A stretch of 64,000 nucleotides of DNA from CAVSUR01 sp963846005 (GTDB lineage: Bacteria; Actinomycetota; Actinomycetes; Streptosporangiales; Streptosporangiaceae). Of the stretch, positions 10,270 to 20,499 are shown piece after piece. Under the pieces are notes generated by a model that saw nothing but the letters and a program-made list of their open reading frames with translations, was not told where the DNA came from and made no database searches. The stretch is from positions 1 through 64,000 of the forward strand of contig CAWJUH010000003.1 in assembly GCA_963846005.1 (NCBI GenBank), in the 5' to 3' direction. Made by a program: the position numbers and the translations under genes. Each line of letters opens with the position of its first letter. Position 1 is the stretch's first letter.

Positions 10270-12456
10270 TGCCCGAGCAGATTCGCTACGCCCAACTGTT
10301 CTGGGAGCTGATGCAGACCCTCCGCGACGCCCCAGAATCGCTGTCACCTACCGAGGTTTTTGATCGAGTCCGTGAGCCCCTTCAGCCGACGAGCCACGAG
10401 CTAGAGAGGGTCAAGAGCGGAGGAGTGCGATGGGAGATCGTGCTGCGCTTCCAGTCTGGCGAGGCGGTGACTGTCGGCTGGATGACCAAGCGCGATGGCT
10501 GGGCTATCACTGAGGCCGGGTTGGCAGCTATGGAAGCCTTCCCCGATCCGGTCGCGCTGGACTCAGAGCGATACCGCCGTTATCGGGAGATCGACGAGCA
10601 GCGCAAGCGCGCCCAGCGCAACCTGAGCGAGGTCCAGCAGTTCATCGCCCAGACGCTGCGGCTGGTCGAGGCGGGAAGCTGGACGGCCCAGGATGATTTG
10701 GCCGAGCTGGCCGGCACTACCGGCGAGGAGGTCGCGCACTTCCTGGCTAATCCCCAAGTCAAACTGGCGAATGGCTATCGGGTACTGAACGCGGACGGCA
10801 GCGTCCCGGACGAGGGCATGACGAACGCCGCGTACCGCGGCACTGATCTCCAGCGCCGGCTGGCGGCCGAAGGCGTGAAATTCAATGAGTTCGGCCGAGC
10901 CCCACAGGATCAACGCCTCGGTGCGGATATTTTGCGGACACTGCTGGAAGAGCAAGCAGAGGACAACGGATCAACGGGGGCCGACGAGCGGCGTCACGCC
11001 GGGCCTGGATGGTCCGCGGATCCAACGTCGAGGGCTACAACATCGTCGACGGATGGCTCCAGGACGGGTTCGTGTCGCTGAGCGCAACGCTGCTCGGGCC
11101 GGTGGACAGGGTCACGTCGTACGACGAACTCAAACGGCGAGTCGAGTCGGGCTACCAGCACAAGTCGTACGCCTACCGAGCGCAGCGCCTGGCCGAACTC
11201 GACCGGTTCCTGTTCCGCATGCAGCCCGACGATCTGGTACTCACCACGTCAGGCGGCCAGGTCTACCTCGGCCGGGTGACCGGGACGGCCTATTTCGCCG
11301 ATCCCGATGACGCGTTGTCTAACGTGCGACGGGACGTGGAGTGGCGTTCCGACCGCCCGGTGGACGGTGCGCGGCTCGAGCCGCCGGTGCCGGCCCTGTT
11401 GCAAAGCCAGGACAGCATCGTGGACCTGACCGAGACCTACGCGCAGATTGCGGCACTGCTCCCCGAGGAGCAGGAAACCGCGGCCGTCGTCCCGACGGCC
11501 CTGCCGTCTCGCCGGCTGGAATTCAATGAGGTGACGGCGGAGTTCGCCCGCGAGATGCTGACGGACAAGGCCGATCTCGATCAGATTGCCCGACTGCTAT
11601 GGGAGCACAAGCAGATCGTGCTGTACGGGCCGCCCGGCACGGGCAAGACCTGGCTGGCCGAGCACCTGGCCCGGGAGCTAACCGACGAGGGCGCAGTCCG
11701 GCTGGTCCAGTTCCACCCGTCCTACACCTACGAGGACTTCTTCGAGGGTTTCCGGCCCGAGCTCGGTAATAATGCGGCACTGTCCTTCACTCTCAAACCC
11801 GGCCCGTTCCGGGCCTTCGCGGAGGCGGCGACCGCCAACAGTCAACGCCCTACATCCTGATCATCGACGAGATCAACCGCGCCAACCTGGCCAAGGTCTT
11901 CGGCGAGCTGTACTTCCTGCTGGAGTACAGGGACCATTCCATCAGCTTGCAGTACTCGCCGGGCACCGAGTTCACCCTGCCGCAGAACCTGTTCATCATC
12001 GGCACCATGAACACGGCCGACCGGTCCATCGCGCGCATCGACACGGCGATGCGCCGCCGGTTCAGGTTCGTGGCTCTCGACCCGCGCCGGCCGCCGGTCC
12101 GCGGGCTGTTGCGCGAATGGCTCGGTCGGCGCGGCCTGCCGGACGAACCAGCACGGCTGCTGGACGAGCTGAACCTGCGGATCGCCGACGCCGACGCCGC
12201 GATCGGCCCGTCGTACCTGATGGACGAGCGCATCTACCAGCGGGCCGACGGGCTGGACGAGGTCTGGCGCTACTCGATCATGCCGCTGCTCGAAGACCTG
12301 TTCTACGGCGAGCGGGACCTGGAGGGCCGCTACGGGCTCGCCAGCCTGCGCCGTGCCGTGGCCGCCGTGGCCGAGGCGCAGCACGCTGATTCCGGCGAGA
12401 CACCCGGCGATAGTGACGTGCCCACCGATCCGGCCGCGCCAGCCGCGCCGGCATGA
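10269..12456 (+). pseudogene. mcrB: McrB-type AAA+ restriction GTPase/ATPase with N-terminal reader module, frameshifted
   Basis: McrB-like motors recognise modified DNA and drive cleavage by McrC. Start ATG 10,269 overlaps the methylase stop. Reading through frameshifts near 10,998 and 11,848 gives about 725 residues: a winged-helix-like first part (about 1-110, with TPTEVFDRV-type helix), a linker with RKRAQRNLSEV coiled region, a PUA/EVE-like segment (about 245-360: WMVRGSNVEGYN, DDLVLTTSGGQVYLGRV), then the McrB AAA+ module with Walker A GPPGTGKT at 11,627-11,650, Walker B LIIDEINRANLAK at 11,858-11,890 and NTADRSIARID. The C-terminus is a Pro/Ala tail that overlaps the mcrC start. Assignment of the middle module as a modified-base reader is inference from its fold-like pattern and position. 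Confidence 0.75.
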
Positions 12457-13683
12457 TGCTGATTGAGCTAGGCGAGCTGGGTCCGCCGCAACTGCTGTCT
12501 CTCAGCCACGAGCAGGGAACCCGGCTGGCCCGGTCCGGAGTGGTGACGGCGCGGCCGTCGGCGTTCACGCCGCACCTGTGGGAGCTGTCCGCGGCCGGGA
12601 AGGTCGGCGCGGCCAGGGTCGGTGACATCGAAGTGCACATCACGCCGAAGGTCGGCGTAACCCGGCTGCTGTTCCTGGCCGGGTACGCCCGCAGCGGCGT
12701 GAAGTGGACCAACGATGTTGTCTCGATCGGCCAGGCCGATGACCTCGTCGCTGCCATCGGCCAGGCACTCTGGCGGCAACTGGACCGGGCGCTGCACCAG
12801 GGCCTGCTGCCCGGATATGTGGTGCTCGAAGAGACCTCGCCAGTGCTTCGTGGCCGTCTGCTGGAGTCAGCGACAGCTCAACCGGCACTGCGGCCTGGCG
12901 TTCCCATTGGAGATGCGCCGCGACGAGTTCACGGTCGACATCGCCGAGAACCGGATCTTGCGTACCGCCTGCGAGCGGATGCTCACCGTGCCGCGGGTTG
13001 ATGACGAATCCCGGCGGCGGCTGCGCGTCCTGCTACGCGAGTTCACCGACGTCACCCCGCTGGCGCGTGGCGACGCGATCCCGCCTTGGACAGCCGACCC
13101 GGCTGAACGCCCGTTACCAGCCGGCGCTGCGGCTGGCGGAACTAGTGCTATCGGCGACCTCGGTCGAGCACGGGGCCGGCGGCGTCGCGGTGACGGGATT
13201 CCTGCTTGACATGCCACTCCTCTTCGAGGAGTTCGTGACCAGCGCGCTACACGAGGCGCTGACCGAGCGCTATGGCGGACAGGTTGAGGCCCAGGACCCG
13301 TCGTTCTATTTCGACGAGGCCGGGCGGGTCAGACTGCGCCCCGACATCGTTTGGTACCTCGCGAGGCCGCGCGGTCGCGGTGGCCGACGCGAAGTACAAG
13401 GCCGAGAAGCCCGTCGGGATACCCCAACGTCGACCTATACCAGATGCTGGCCTACTGCACGGCGATGGGGCTCCGGCAAGGACACCTGATCTACGCCAAA
13501 GGCCAGGGCACGCCCGCTCGGCACGTCGTCCGCGAGGTCGGGGTCGAGGTGATCGCGCACGCGCTAGATCTTGACGTCCTGCCCGGAGCGCTTCTCGGGC
13601 AACTTGCCGCCCTGGCGAAGCAAGTCGCAGAAACGGTGCCGATTCGATTGGCCAACACATTGCACGATGCTCAGCGCGCCTAA
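12453..13683 (+). pseudogene. mcrC: McrC-like nuclease subunit, frameshifted
   Basis: McrC supplies the PD-(D/E)XK nuclease that cuts DNA with the McrB motor. The start ATG overlaps the mcrB stop by four bases. Across four frame changes (about 12,868, 13,095, 13,362 and 13,425) the product is continuous: an N-terminal beta domain (LWELSAAGKVGAARVG, HITPKVGVTRLLFLAGY), a middle helical part (NRILRTACERML), then LFEEFV and the nuclease core with RPDIVW and ADAKYK, and LYQMLAYC. As in the two upstream genes, the shifts preserve the protein sequence and add no stops. It ends the restriction locus; the repeat with the first tRNA-like relic begins 48 bases downstream. Confidence 0.75.
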
Positions 13684-13730
13684 CGTGATCAAGTGCCCAA
13701 GTCACAGCCCAGCGATCTGACACCACGGGC

Positions 13731-13888
13731 GGTGCCGAGTACACGCCGAGGCGGCCATTCTTCGCGAAGAGCGAGCAGGTGACGGGTCGGGTTGAATGCC
13801 GAATACGAGACGGCTGCTCTGCCGACTGAGCTACACCGGCGGGTGACTCCTGAATGGTAGCCCAGTCGGCCTATGACGTGCGTATTCG
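13731..13888. repeat. Island repeat copy 1 with tRNA-Thr-like 5' half
   Basis: This segment begins GGTGCCGAGTACACGCC, contains the reverse complement of a tRNA 5' half at 13,807-13,840 (GGCTGCTCTGCC then ACTGAGCTACACCGGC), and continues GGGTGACTC, ATGGTAGCCCAG and GACGTG. Copies 2 (28,972) and 3 (32,532) show the same order. In this copy the tRNA part stops in the anticodon arm and is flanked by CCGAATACG on one side and CGTATTCG at 13,881-13,888 on the other, an inverted pair. Confidence 0.6.
13807..13840 (-). pseudogene. tRNA-Thr-like gene fragment (5' half)
   Basis: On the minus strand the sequence reads GCCGGTGTAGCTCAG followed by a normal D-loop and D-arm (GGCAGAGC) and the 5' side of the anticodon stem (AGCCGTCT). 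The rest of the anticodon arm, variable loop and T-arm are missing, so no functional tRNA is encoded. The closely similar copy at 29,040-29,080 retains CTTGTAA in the anticodon loop, which would read as tRNA-Thr(UGU). Confidence 0.6.
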
Positions 13889-14691
13889 ATACCTGAACTG
13901 CGCCTTTACCGCCTAGATCATTAGCTATGGACGGTAGCGCTGCACCCCTCAGTTCCGGTTGACACCGCCTGGATGAGGGTTCCGGCGGCTCCGCCTCAGC
14001 CAGGATCAGCAGCCGGCATGATCCCGGCCGACAGCGCGAGCCGGAGTTCAGCTGGGCTGGGGAACGGTGCGGGTGTAGGGCTGGGGCGCGTCCTACTCGC
14101 CAAACACAGGCCGCTAGATTTCGCGCCTAAATGCTTGCGAGCCTGCATGATCGCCCTTTGGTCACGGGTAACACATAGATTGTCCGAGATTGGATGCCGT
14201 GGCACCGCCGGAATCCTCGTGGCAGTTCGGGTCGTCGGCAAGGGATCAGAAAGCGGATACCTCGCGCCGACACGCCCAGTTGGTCCATCTGTGACAGATT
14301 GATCACTTGCCTCCATGCACTATTTCAGGGACACGAACCACGGCACGCTGGTGCGTGAGCAGATCGCGCCGGCGCCCGCAGAAGCGCCCACCACAGCGGC
14401 AGCTTCAAGCACTGCGCTGAGTTCGCACGCTGTGGTCAGCTGAGGGCAGACCATCCTGGCCGTACTCCGACGGCTACAGCACTCCCAGCGGGCTTTCCGG
14501 GATCCTAATGGCAGTACATGCTGCTTCGTTGCTGATAAACCACTAGATTCATGCGATAACGGCTGGCTTGCTGACCTGGCGAAGACGGAGAGGTTCCACG
14601 GGCGAGCTGAACGTTGGTCATAATACCCGTGTTTGGGAATTTTGTCCGATAAGACCAACTTATTAGAAGTCACTGCGAGGTAGGAAAGACT
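13889..14691. other. Gene-free spacer upstream of the PDZ/STAND operon
   Basis: About 800 bases in which I find no frame with convincing protein features on either strand. The base composition is lower in GC toward the right end (about 14,500-14,690), as expected for a promoter-bearing region ahead of the operon that starts near 14,692. No long repeat or RNA motif was recognised. Confidence 0.4.
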
Positions 14692-14757
14692 GTGACGACT
14701 GCTGTCATGATCATGAGGGTCAGCGCCCTGCGCAGCAGGTTAAGGGGCGTGCTTTGA
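14692..14757 (+). CDS. Possible 21-aa leader peptide
   Basis: A GTG with an upstream AGGAAAG ribosome site starts a 21-codon frame (VTTAVMIMRVSALRSRLRGVL) whose TGA overlaps the TTG start of the next gene by four bases (TTGA). The arrangement would couple translation of the following membrane protein gene to the leader. It may equally be an accidental frame. Confidence 0.3.
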   Translation: MTTAVMIMRVSALRSRLRGVL

Positions 14758-17022
14758 GCCTTGTCGTTCGCAGGCGTCTGCTGGGTCAAATAGGTAAAAT
14801 TTACCATGAAACGGAGCTAGACCTCCGGGTCGAGCAGGGCGATGCGCCGTACGCCTTAAGGGTTCATCCCCAGGGACGCGACGAACCCCTCTATCACCGC
14901 TACCACGGCCGGGTTGGCGTGACGTGCTCGGGCCAGGAGTTCGAAGGCGTTGCCGAGGTCGTTGTCACCCGGCTGCGGCTGATAGTGCTGGTGCGATCGG
15001 GCACGAATTCGCCGGGCCTCAGCGCGGAGGCGGGAGAGGTGGCGCTCGTGTCAGTCGACCGCGCTGACCTTGCTCCGCCGCAGGGGGCAGGCGTCCGCCG
15101 GCAAGATCAACCGCGTCGAGTTCGTAGGGTTGGCCGACTCGTTCGCGATCCGGGTTACCCACCTTCGGAATTTCGAGGGCTTCCTGGAAGCGATGTCGCC
15201 TGAATACGTGCCGCGACTGGGGCCGGAATGCGCTGCCGCGCTTGAAGAGAAGAGGCGCCAGGAGAACGCTCAAGCACGTAAAGCTGCATCGTCGCAGGGC
15301 AAGCACAAACAGGCCAGCCTGCCCAGCGACGATGATCGCCAGAACCCGACTCGCGTGTCTGCGGGAGTCCGGCGGTTGGCGGACAGTCGCGCTGGTTGGA
15401 TCGGGATCGGCGCAGCTATTTCAATTATTGGTGCACTATCGGCTCTATTTGGCCGTTATCTAGTTGGCCACTATGTAGCAGAGCAGGCCCACTGCAGTGC
15501 GCCGCTGCCGCAGTCAGCTAGTTGTGTTTTCGGCGGGATAGCGACGTTTGCTGGCGGCCTGCTGATTAGGTTCGGCTTATTTTTGGTCTTCTGCCCGGCT
15601 GTCGTTTTTCTGGTGGCTGTCTTCGTGGTTAGGAAGCAAAGGGCCAAAACTGCCTCTCAACGGTCAGTAAGTGAGTTCCGGCTGCGCCCCAGCCCGGTTT
15701 CACTGGCGCCTGAGCGGCCTTCCGGCATTCCTACGACGGACCGCCGCGATGCTTGCGAGGCGGGCGAAGAAGCCGATCGGGCCGCACAGCTCAAGACCGC
15801 GCCACGAGGGGCCCCGAGGGCTATAGACCCCGGATGGGACGGTGGCGCGGCAAACCGGAGTCCAGGCACTCGGCCGTCGCCCCGCAGGCGTACAGCGCAG
15901 CGACTGGCCGGGATACTGGCTGTGGCCGGCTTGCTGGCGGCGGGGGTGCTGACCCACGTTGCCGTTCGTCCTGGCCGGCTGGCGGCGGATGGGTCTCTGA
16001 TGCTGATGCAGCGGATGGGGCCACCTCCAGGCTTACTGGGTGCGTACGAAGAACTCAACGCCGATACCGCGGTGATCCGGGACCGCTCTACCGGTCGCGT
16101 CGTGGCAACCGGCATGTATGCCGATCTCCTGACTAATCCGGCTGCCTTGCCTGGCTTCACGTCGTCGCTGCCCCGCAGTGTCAGGCACCTCCTGGAGGTT
16201 GGGCAGGTCCACACTTACGCCGCCATTTTTCTCGCGCCACTCAGCAAGTTGCAGTCACGGGACGTTGTCGTGGATGCGAGATCTCTGCAGCTCCCCGGCA
16301 CTGTTGTCCTGAAGGACAGCGCCCTGGGGCTGGCGGCTATCGCGGTAACGATGACTGAGGCGCAGGTGTCGGGTCTCGACGGGCCGCCCGAGTTTGCCGC
16401 CGTGCCCTCGGATGGCACGTTACGGCCCCGGCAGCTCATCCTGCGGCGCAATCCCGCCCTGTTCAGCAGGTCGGCGAGCTTCGCGCTGACCGGCGGAGGC
16501 TTGCGCGGAGCGGGGCGCTCGTGGTGCGACACACCCGTTTCGGGTGCTGGAGCCGGCGCGCCACTCGGCTACGTGCTGCCGTCCGGACAACTCGTCTTGA
16601 TCGGCTTGGCCGTGCCTTCGGTGGTTCCGGGCCAGTGTTCCATTCTCGGCGCCTGGACCTTTGGCCAGTTGCTGCTGCTCGTTACTACCTCACCCGGGCC
16701 GAGCAGGGCGACCGCCTACCTCGGGGTGATCGTCGAGAGCACAGCCACAGCCCGACGCGAACTTGGGTACCGGGGCCAGCAGACAGGCGCATACATCGCC
16801 ACGGTCGAGCCAGGCAGCCCGGCAGTCGAGGCGGGCCTACGGCCGGGGGACGTGATCATCCGTGTCGACGCGAAGACCGTAAGCCCATTTACTGCTCTGC
16901 ACGCATATATTCGCACGCTCATGCCCGGGAGCACCCATACGGTGACATACGTCCGGGGCGGCAAGGTTCGTGCGATCCGGGTCATGCTCGGCAGCATTCC
17001 CTCCTCGGCTGGGAGCGGCTGA
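14754..17022 (+). CDS. Membrane-anchored degenerate HtrA/trypsin-like protein with PDZ domain (one frameshift)
   Basis: Read across a single frame change near 15,065, this gives about 755 residues. An N-terminal soluble beta-rich domain (about 1-150) is followed by transmembrane segments near 15,405-15,480 and 15,530-15,630, a basic Arg/Pro-rich linker, another helix (LAGILAVAGLLAAGVLTHVAV, 15,905-15,965), a domain with trypsin-like sequence pattern and a C-terminal PDZ domain from about 16,720 (YLGVIVES, GAYIATVEPGSPAVEAGL, GDVIIRVDAK). Where HtrA proteases have the catalytic GNSGGPL this protein has GAGAGAPL, and DxxxDLAVL is DSALGLAAI, so the triad seems lost. TTG start preceded by AAGGGG. 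It is translationally linked to the next gene by an ATGA overlap. Likely role: sensing or scaffolding at the membrane; inference only. Confidence 0.6.
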
Positions 17023-18224
17023 TGAAGCGCGCGCGAGCGGTGTATGGGCGGTGGATGAAACGCTGGCCATTCCTTCAGTTCCAGCCCCTCCGGCTGCCCC
17101 CGAATGGGCAGCTGGGAGTCGAGGCGGCCGCCAGGCGACGAGTGCTTTCTGTTTTCGCGCTGATCGCGGCAGGGTTGCTGGTGACGCTCGCGCCTGCACA
17201 CGTGGACGGGGCCGCGCTCGGCGACCTCTCTGGCGCGGGGCCGCCAGGCTTTGTCCCGGCGCTCTGCTTTCTTGTCGGTGACCTGTGCCTGGGAGCCGGG
17301 GTATGGTCTGCCATTGCCGCGGCCCGTGACAGACCACTTGAGCGACAGATTGTCGCTGGCCTCGGGATCATCACTGCTGCGCTCACCGGGCACTGCGTGC
17401 GGCTGATTCTCCAGATCGTCCTACTGCGCAGGTTCTACCGGCCGTCCCTGATCTTCACCAGCCCGGCGCGGGCGGCAGCTGTCGGCTGGGGCACCCTGCT
17501 CGCGATCGTTCTGGTGACCGGCTTCCTCGCCCCGCTCGCGGTAGCCGCGGTGAACCTGCTGCCGCGAGCAGCGGCAGACTCGATAGGTCCGATCCGGTGG
17601 CTGGCTAGCCGCCGCTGGTGGCTCCTGCTGCCATTCGCGGCACTGGCCCTAACGGCGATCATCACGCAGTGGGTCCTTTCCCCGGCGCTGGCAGCTGCCA
17701 TGGGCTACAGGTACCCGACTCCGTCGGGGGCACTGGTGACCGTTTCGCTGCGCGATCTTGGCCCTGCTGCCTGGAACTCGCTGCAGGTCCTGGTCGCGCT
17801 GCCGCTTCTGGTCCTGATGTGGGAAGGCGTGGAGTCAGCCCGGACATGCCATCGACTGGTCAGGCACAACGACGCCGAAACGCCCTTGCTGGCGCGTGCG
17901 CGGCGGATCGACTACCGGCTAGCCGCCGCCGCGGTCGTGCTCGCGGCCGCCGGGGTGGCGGCCGCTCATGGCAGCCTTCCGGCCATGCTGGCAGGTGTCG
18001 CACTGCTACTAGTCGTCTCGCTCTCCCTTGGCGGCCGCCTAGGCCGGGCGGCGCGCCTGGCTAAAGGCTTTGAACGTGGTGCCAGTAAGTGGCAGCTGCC
18101 TGAAGAATGGCGTGAACTGGGCCGAGTATCCTTGTTGCTCGGAATTCTAGCATCCCCTGTGCTCGTCGTTCTCTGCGCAGATATTTTTCTCGGAGCGAAA
18201 AGCCGGCCTGTGGTTTCCTTTTGA
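17022..18224 (+). CDS. Polytopic membrane protein of unknown function
   Basis: 400 residues with about nine hydrophobic segments: VLSVFALIAAGLLVTLA, PALCFLVGDLCLGAGVWSA, GIITAALTGHCVRLILQIV, GTLLAIVLVTGFLAPLAVAAV, LLLPFAALALTAIITQW, LQVLVALPLLVLMWEG, LAAAAVVLAAAGVAAA, MLAGVALLLVVSLSL and VSLLLGILASPVLVVLCAD. The start ATG overlaps the previous stop, and the next gene begins two bases after its stop, so it is the middle gene of a tight operon. No transporter or peptidase motif is visible. A basic cytoplasmic loop (HNDAETPLLARARR) separates segments six and seven. Its conserved placement between a PDZ membrane protein and a membrane STAND NTPase suggests a common complex. Confidence 0.65.
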   Translation: MKRARAVYGRWMKRWPFLQFQPLRLPPNGQLGVEAAARRRVLSVFALIAAGLLVTLAPAHVDGAALGDLSGAGPPGFVPALCFLVGDLCLGAGVWSAIAAARDRPLERQIVAGLGIITAALTGHCVRLILQIVLLRRFYRPSLIFTSPARAAAVGWGTLLAIVLVTGFLAPLAVAAVNLLPRAAADSIGPIRWLASRRWWLLLPFAALALTAIITQWVLSPALAAAMGYRYPTPSGALVTVSLRDLGPAAWNSLQVLVALPLLVLMWEGVESARTCHRLVRHNDAETPLLARARRIDYRLAAAAVVLAAAGVAAAHGSLPAMLAGVALLLVVSLSLGGRLGRAARLAKGFERGASKWQLPEEWRELGRVSLLLGILASPVLVVLCADIFLGAKSRPVVSF

Positions 18225-18225
18225 C

Positions 18226-20484
18226 TTGCACGGATTCTACTTTTACTGGCATAATTATGGCCTCGTAACGATCCCTGTAGTATCAGCTTCTGCCATTTAC
18301 GGCCACGTTGAGGTAGTGATCTGGGCTACTAGCTTCGGGCTCGTAGTGGCCTTCCTGCTGGGCATGCTGATAAATGTAATGGACAAGAAAGTGCGTCGTG
18401 GGGCCGTCCCGGTTATATGGTTCCTGATCCGGGTCGGCCTTCTGGCCTTTGTGCTGGCGCCGGTCGCGAGGCTTGCCGATCATTCCTACGCAACATTCCT
18501 GCTGACTGGATGTGCTGTTGTCGTCATCCTGCTCACATTCAAGCGCGAGATCCTTCCGCCCGCGGTTTGGTCCGCCGTGCTGGCCGGCGGCGCGCTGGCG
18601 CTCTGGTCGCTGGCGCTGTGGCACGCCACCTGGCTGCCGGCGGCGGCATCGGTGGGCCTGACCGTTCTGCAGCGATTTGTCTACAATGCGGGTAAGATTA
18701 ATAAGCCCGACAAGTACCGGGTCAATCGTATTTCGTACTTTCAGTCAATTTCTCTTGTCGCCGTTGCGATGCTAGCGCTGGGCCACGGCGCTGCTACCGG
18801 TTACTTCGAGTCGGACGCCCTATCCAGCGTCTCCGACCGTGTCGCACTGTCCGTAGTCGCGGTCATCTGGCTTGTCATGCTAATTGCCCGGCAGAAGCCG
18901 GGCTCGCTGGCACTGCGGGGCGTGATAGCAGATGCGGCGCAGTCAGGGGAGAACAAAGCCGGGACCGAGACTGGGGACAACGACCTTACGCGAGAGCTTT
19001 TGCATCACAGCTGGGCCTGGCTGCTGGACCCTCAGCGCGCGCTGCTCAGCTTCATCGGCCGTGAAGCCGAGCTGGCAGCGCTTCTCGCCTGGTGCGAGGA
19101 CGACCGTGCAGGACGGCTGCGACTGATGACCGGCCCAGGGGGGATCGGCAAGACGCGGCTTGCCCTTGAACTCGCTGAACGCCTGAGGCAGCGAGGCTGG
19201 AAAACTCAGCTGATCGCCCCCGGCCAGGAAGCTGCGATCGCCGGCATCCTGCACGCGGCTACCCGTGATCGAGCGCTGCTGGTGGTTGACAATGCGGATA
19301 CCTGCGCGGGGCTCCAGCAGATGCTGACCGCACTGGTGCACGAAGAAGGGGGCGCCCTGCGAGTCCTGCTGCTGGCCCGGTCATCCGGGGAATGGTGTAG
19401 TCAGCTTGGCATCGAGTCTCCTGCAATACGGAATCTCTTCCGGCTGGCATCGGAAGCAAAAATTTCACTGTCGGCAGCTGCGGTCGCGCATGGACCTGAC
19501 CACAAGATCGTGGCGCAGGCAGCTGGAGCAATCGCGAAGGAACTCGGCCTGCGCGAGGCGAAAATCGAGACCCGCTACAAAACCAGCGCGGGCCGCCTTC
19601 CGATGCTGGAGCTGCACGCGGCAGCGCTTTTCGCGACTCTGACAGATGCCACCCTGGCCAGTACCGGCACGGGAACAGTACAAGCCGATATTCGTCAAGG
19701 CGCCGGACTCAACCATCTGCTCAGCCACGAGCAAGAGTTCTGGTACGACCTCGCGGAGGCCCGAGGGTTGCTGAACGGCCGCGACAAGGCAACGACGCGG
19801 CTACTGCGGCAAATCATCGCAACTGGCTGGCTGTTCGGCGCCGCATCGGCGGACGTGGCCCGCGAACTGGCCGCCCGGGTACCTGGAATGCCTACGTCCC
19901 CCAAGTTCGGTGAATGGCTTTTGGACCTCTACACAGTCGGCCATGTCAGTCGAGACGGGACCGGCCTCATGCTGCCCGCCCGTCTCGCTGAGCTGCACAC
20001 CCTGCGAGAGCTAATTGCCTCGCCGGAATTTGTACAGGCATGCTTCGCTCAGCTCACCGCCGACCAGGCGATCCATGCGGTGACTTTTCTCGCCCGAGCA
20101 TCCGCGGACTACGGGGAGGCAGGCATCCTGCTCAGGCAGATCCTGCCGGATATTCCTGATCACATCACCGACATGCGGTTCCCGGCGGAAACACTGACGG
20201 CGCTGCTGAGCATCCTGCCGGACCCGAGCGCCACGCTTGCTCCCGCAGCTCTAGCTCTGACCCGGCGGATCTTGGGCACACTGCCGACCGAAGCCGAGCC
20301 AGCACTTCGCGCATATTGGCTGAGTTTCCTTGGTTCCCGGCTCGCTGACGTAGGCCAGCCCGCGGACGCGGCGCTCGCCGAGCGGGAAGCCGCGGCCATC
20401 CGCAGGGAACTCGCCGCCGACCAGGCTGGCGGGCACTCCGTTCAGAATCCGGATGATCATGCGGCCTTTGGTCCCGGGGATTGA
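18226..20484 (+). CDS. Membrane-anchored STAND-type NTPase
   Basis: 752 residues. The first about 230 contain seven hydrophobic segments (for example VVIWATSFGLVVAFLLGM, VIWFLIRVGLLAFVLA, LVAVAMLALGHGAA). After a linker comes a STAND/AAA NTPase: FIGREAELAALLAW, Walker A GPGGIGKT near residue 303-310, Walker B ALLVVDNAD near 349-357, and a sensor LLLARSSGEW. The C-terminal third is helical, with only the beginning of a TPR-like array (LGSRLADVGQ, EREAAAIRRELA), and it ends 80 bases before an IS110 element. STAND proteins normally carry longer repeat arrays, so the 3' end may have been clipped by the IS. The only start available after a TAG at 18,148 is the TTG at 18,226. Signal-transducing NTPases of this class often act in conflict or immunity systems. 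Confidence 0.7.
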   Translation: MHGFYFYWHNYGLVTIPVVSASAIYGHVEVVIWATSFGLVVAFLLGMLINVMDKKVRRGAVPVIWFLIRVGLLAFVLAPVARLADHSYATFLLTGCAVVVILLTFKREILPPAVWSAVLAGGALALWSLALWHATWLPAAASVGLTVLQRFVYNAGKINKPDKYRVNRISYFQSISLVAVAMLALGHGAATGYFESDALSSVSDRVALSVVAVIWLVMLIARQKPGSLALRGVIADAAQSGENKAGTETGDNDLTRELLHHSWAWLLDPQRALLSFIGREAELAALLAWCEDDRAGRLRLMTGPGGIGKTRLALELAERLRQRGWKTQLIAPGQEAAIAGILHAATRDRALLVVDNADTCAGLQQMLTALVHEEGGALRVLLLARSSGEWCSQLGIESPAIRNLFRLASEAKISLSAAAVAHGPDHKIVAQAAGAIAKELGLREAKIETRYKTSAGRLPMLELHAAALFATLTDATLASTGTGTVQADIRQGAGLNHLLSHEQEFWYDLAEARGLLNGRDKATTRLLRQIIATGWLFGAASADVARELAARVPGMPTSPKFGEWLLDLYTVGHVSRDGTGLMLPARLAELHTLRELIASPEFVQACFAQLTADQAIHAVTFLARASADYGEAGILLRQILPDIPDHITDMRFPAETLTALLSILPDPSATLAPAALALTRRILGTLPTEAEPALRAYWLSFLGSRLADVGQPADAALAEREAAAIRRELAADQAGGHSVQNPDDHAAFGPGD

Positions 20485-20499
20485 TGCCATGAAGAAGCG

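Noticed and set aside
6870..13683. DISARM or BREX defence system
   Set aside because: No DrmA/B helicase, PglZ, BrxL or related genes are visible; the partners of the methylase are McrB and McrC.
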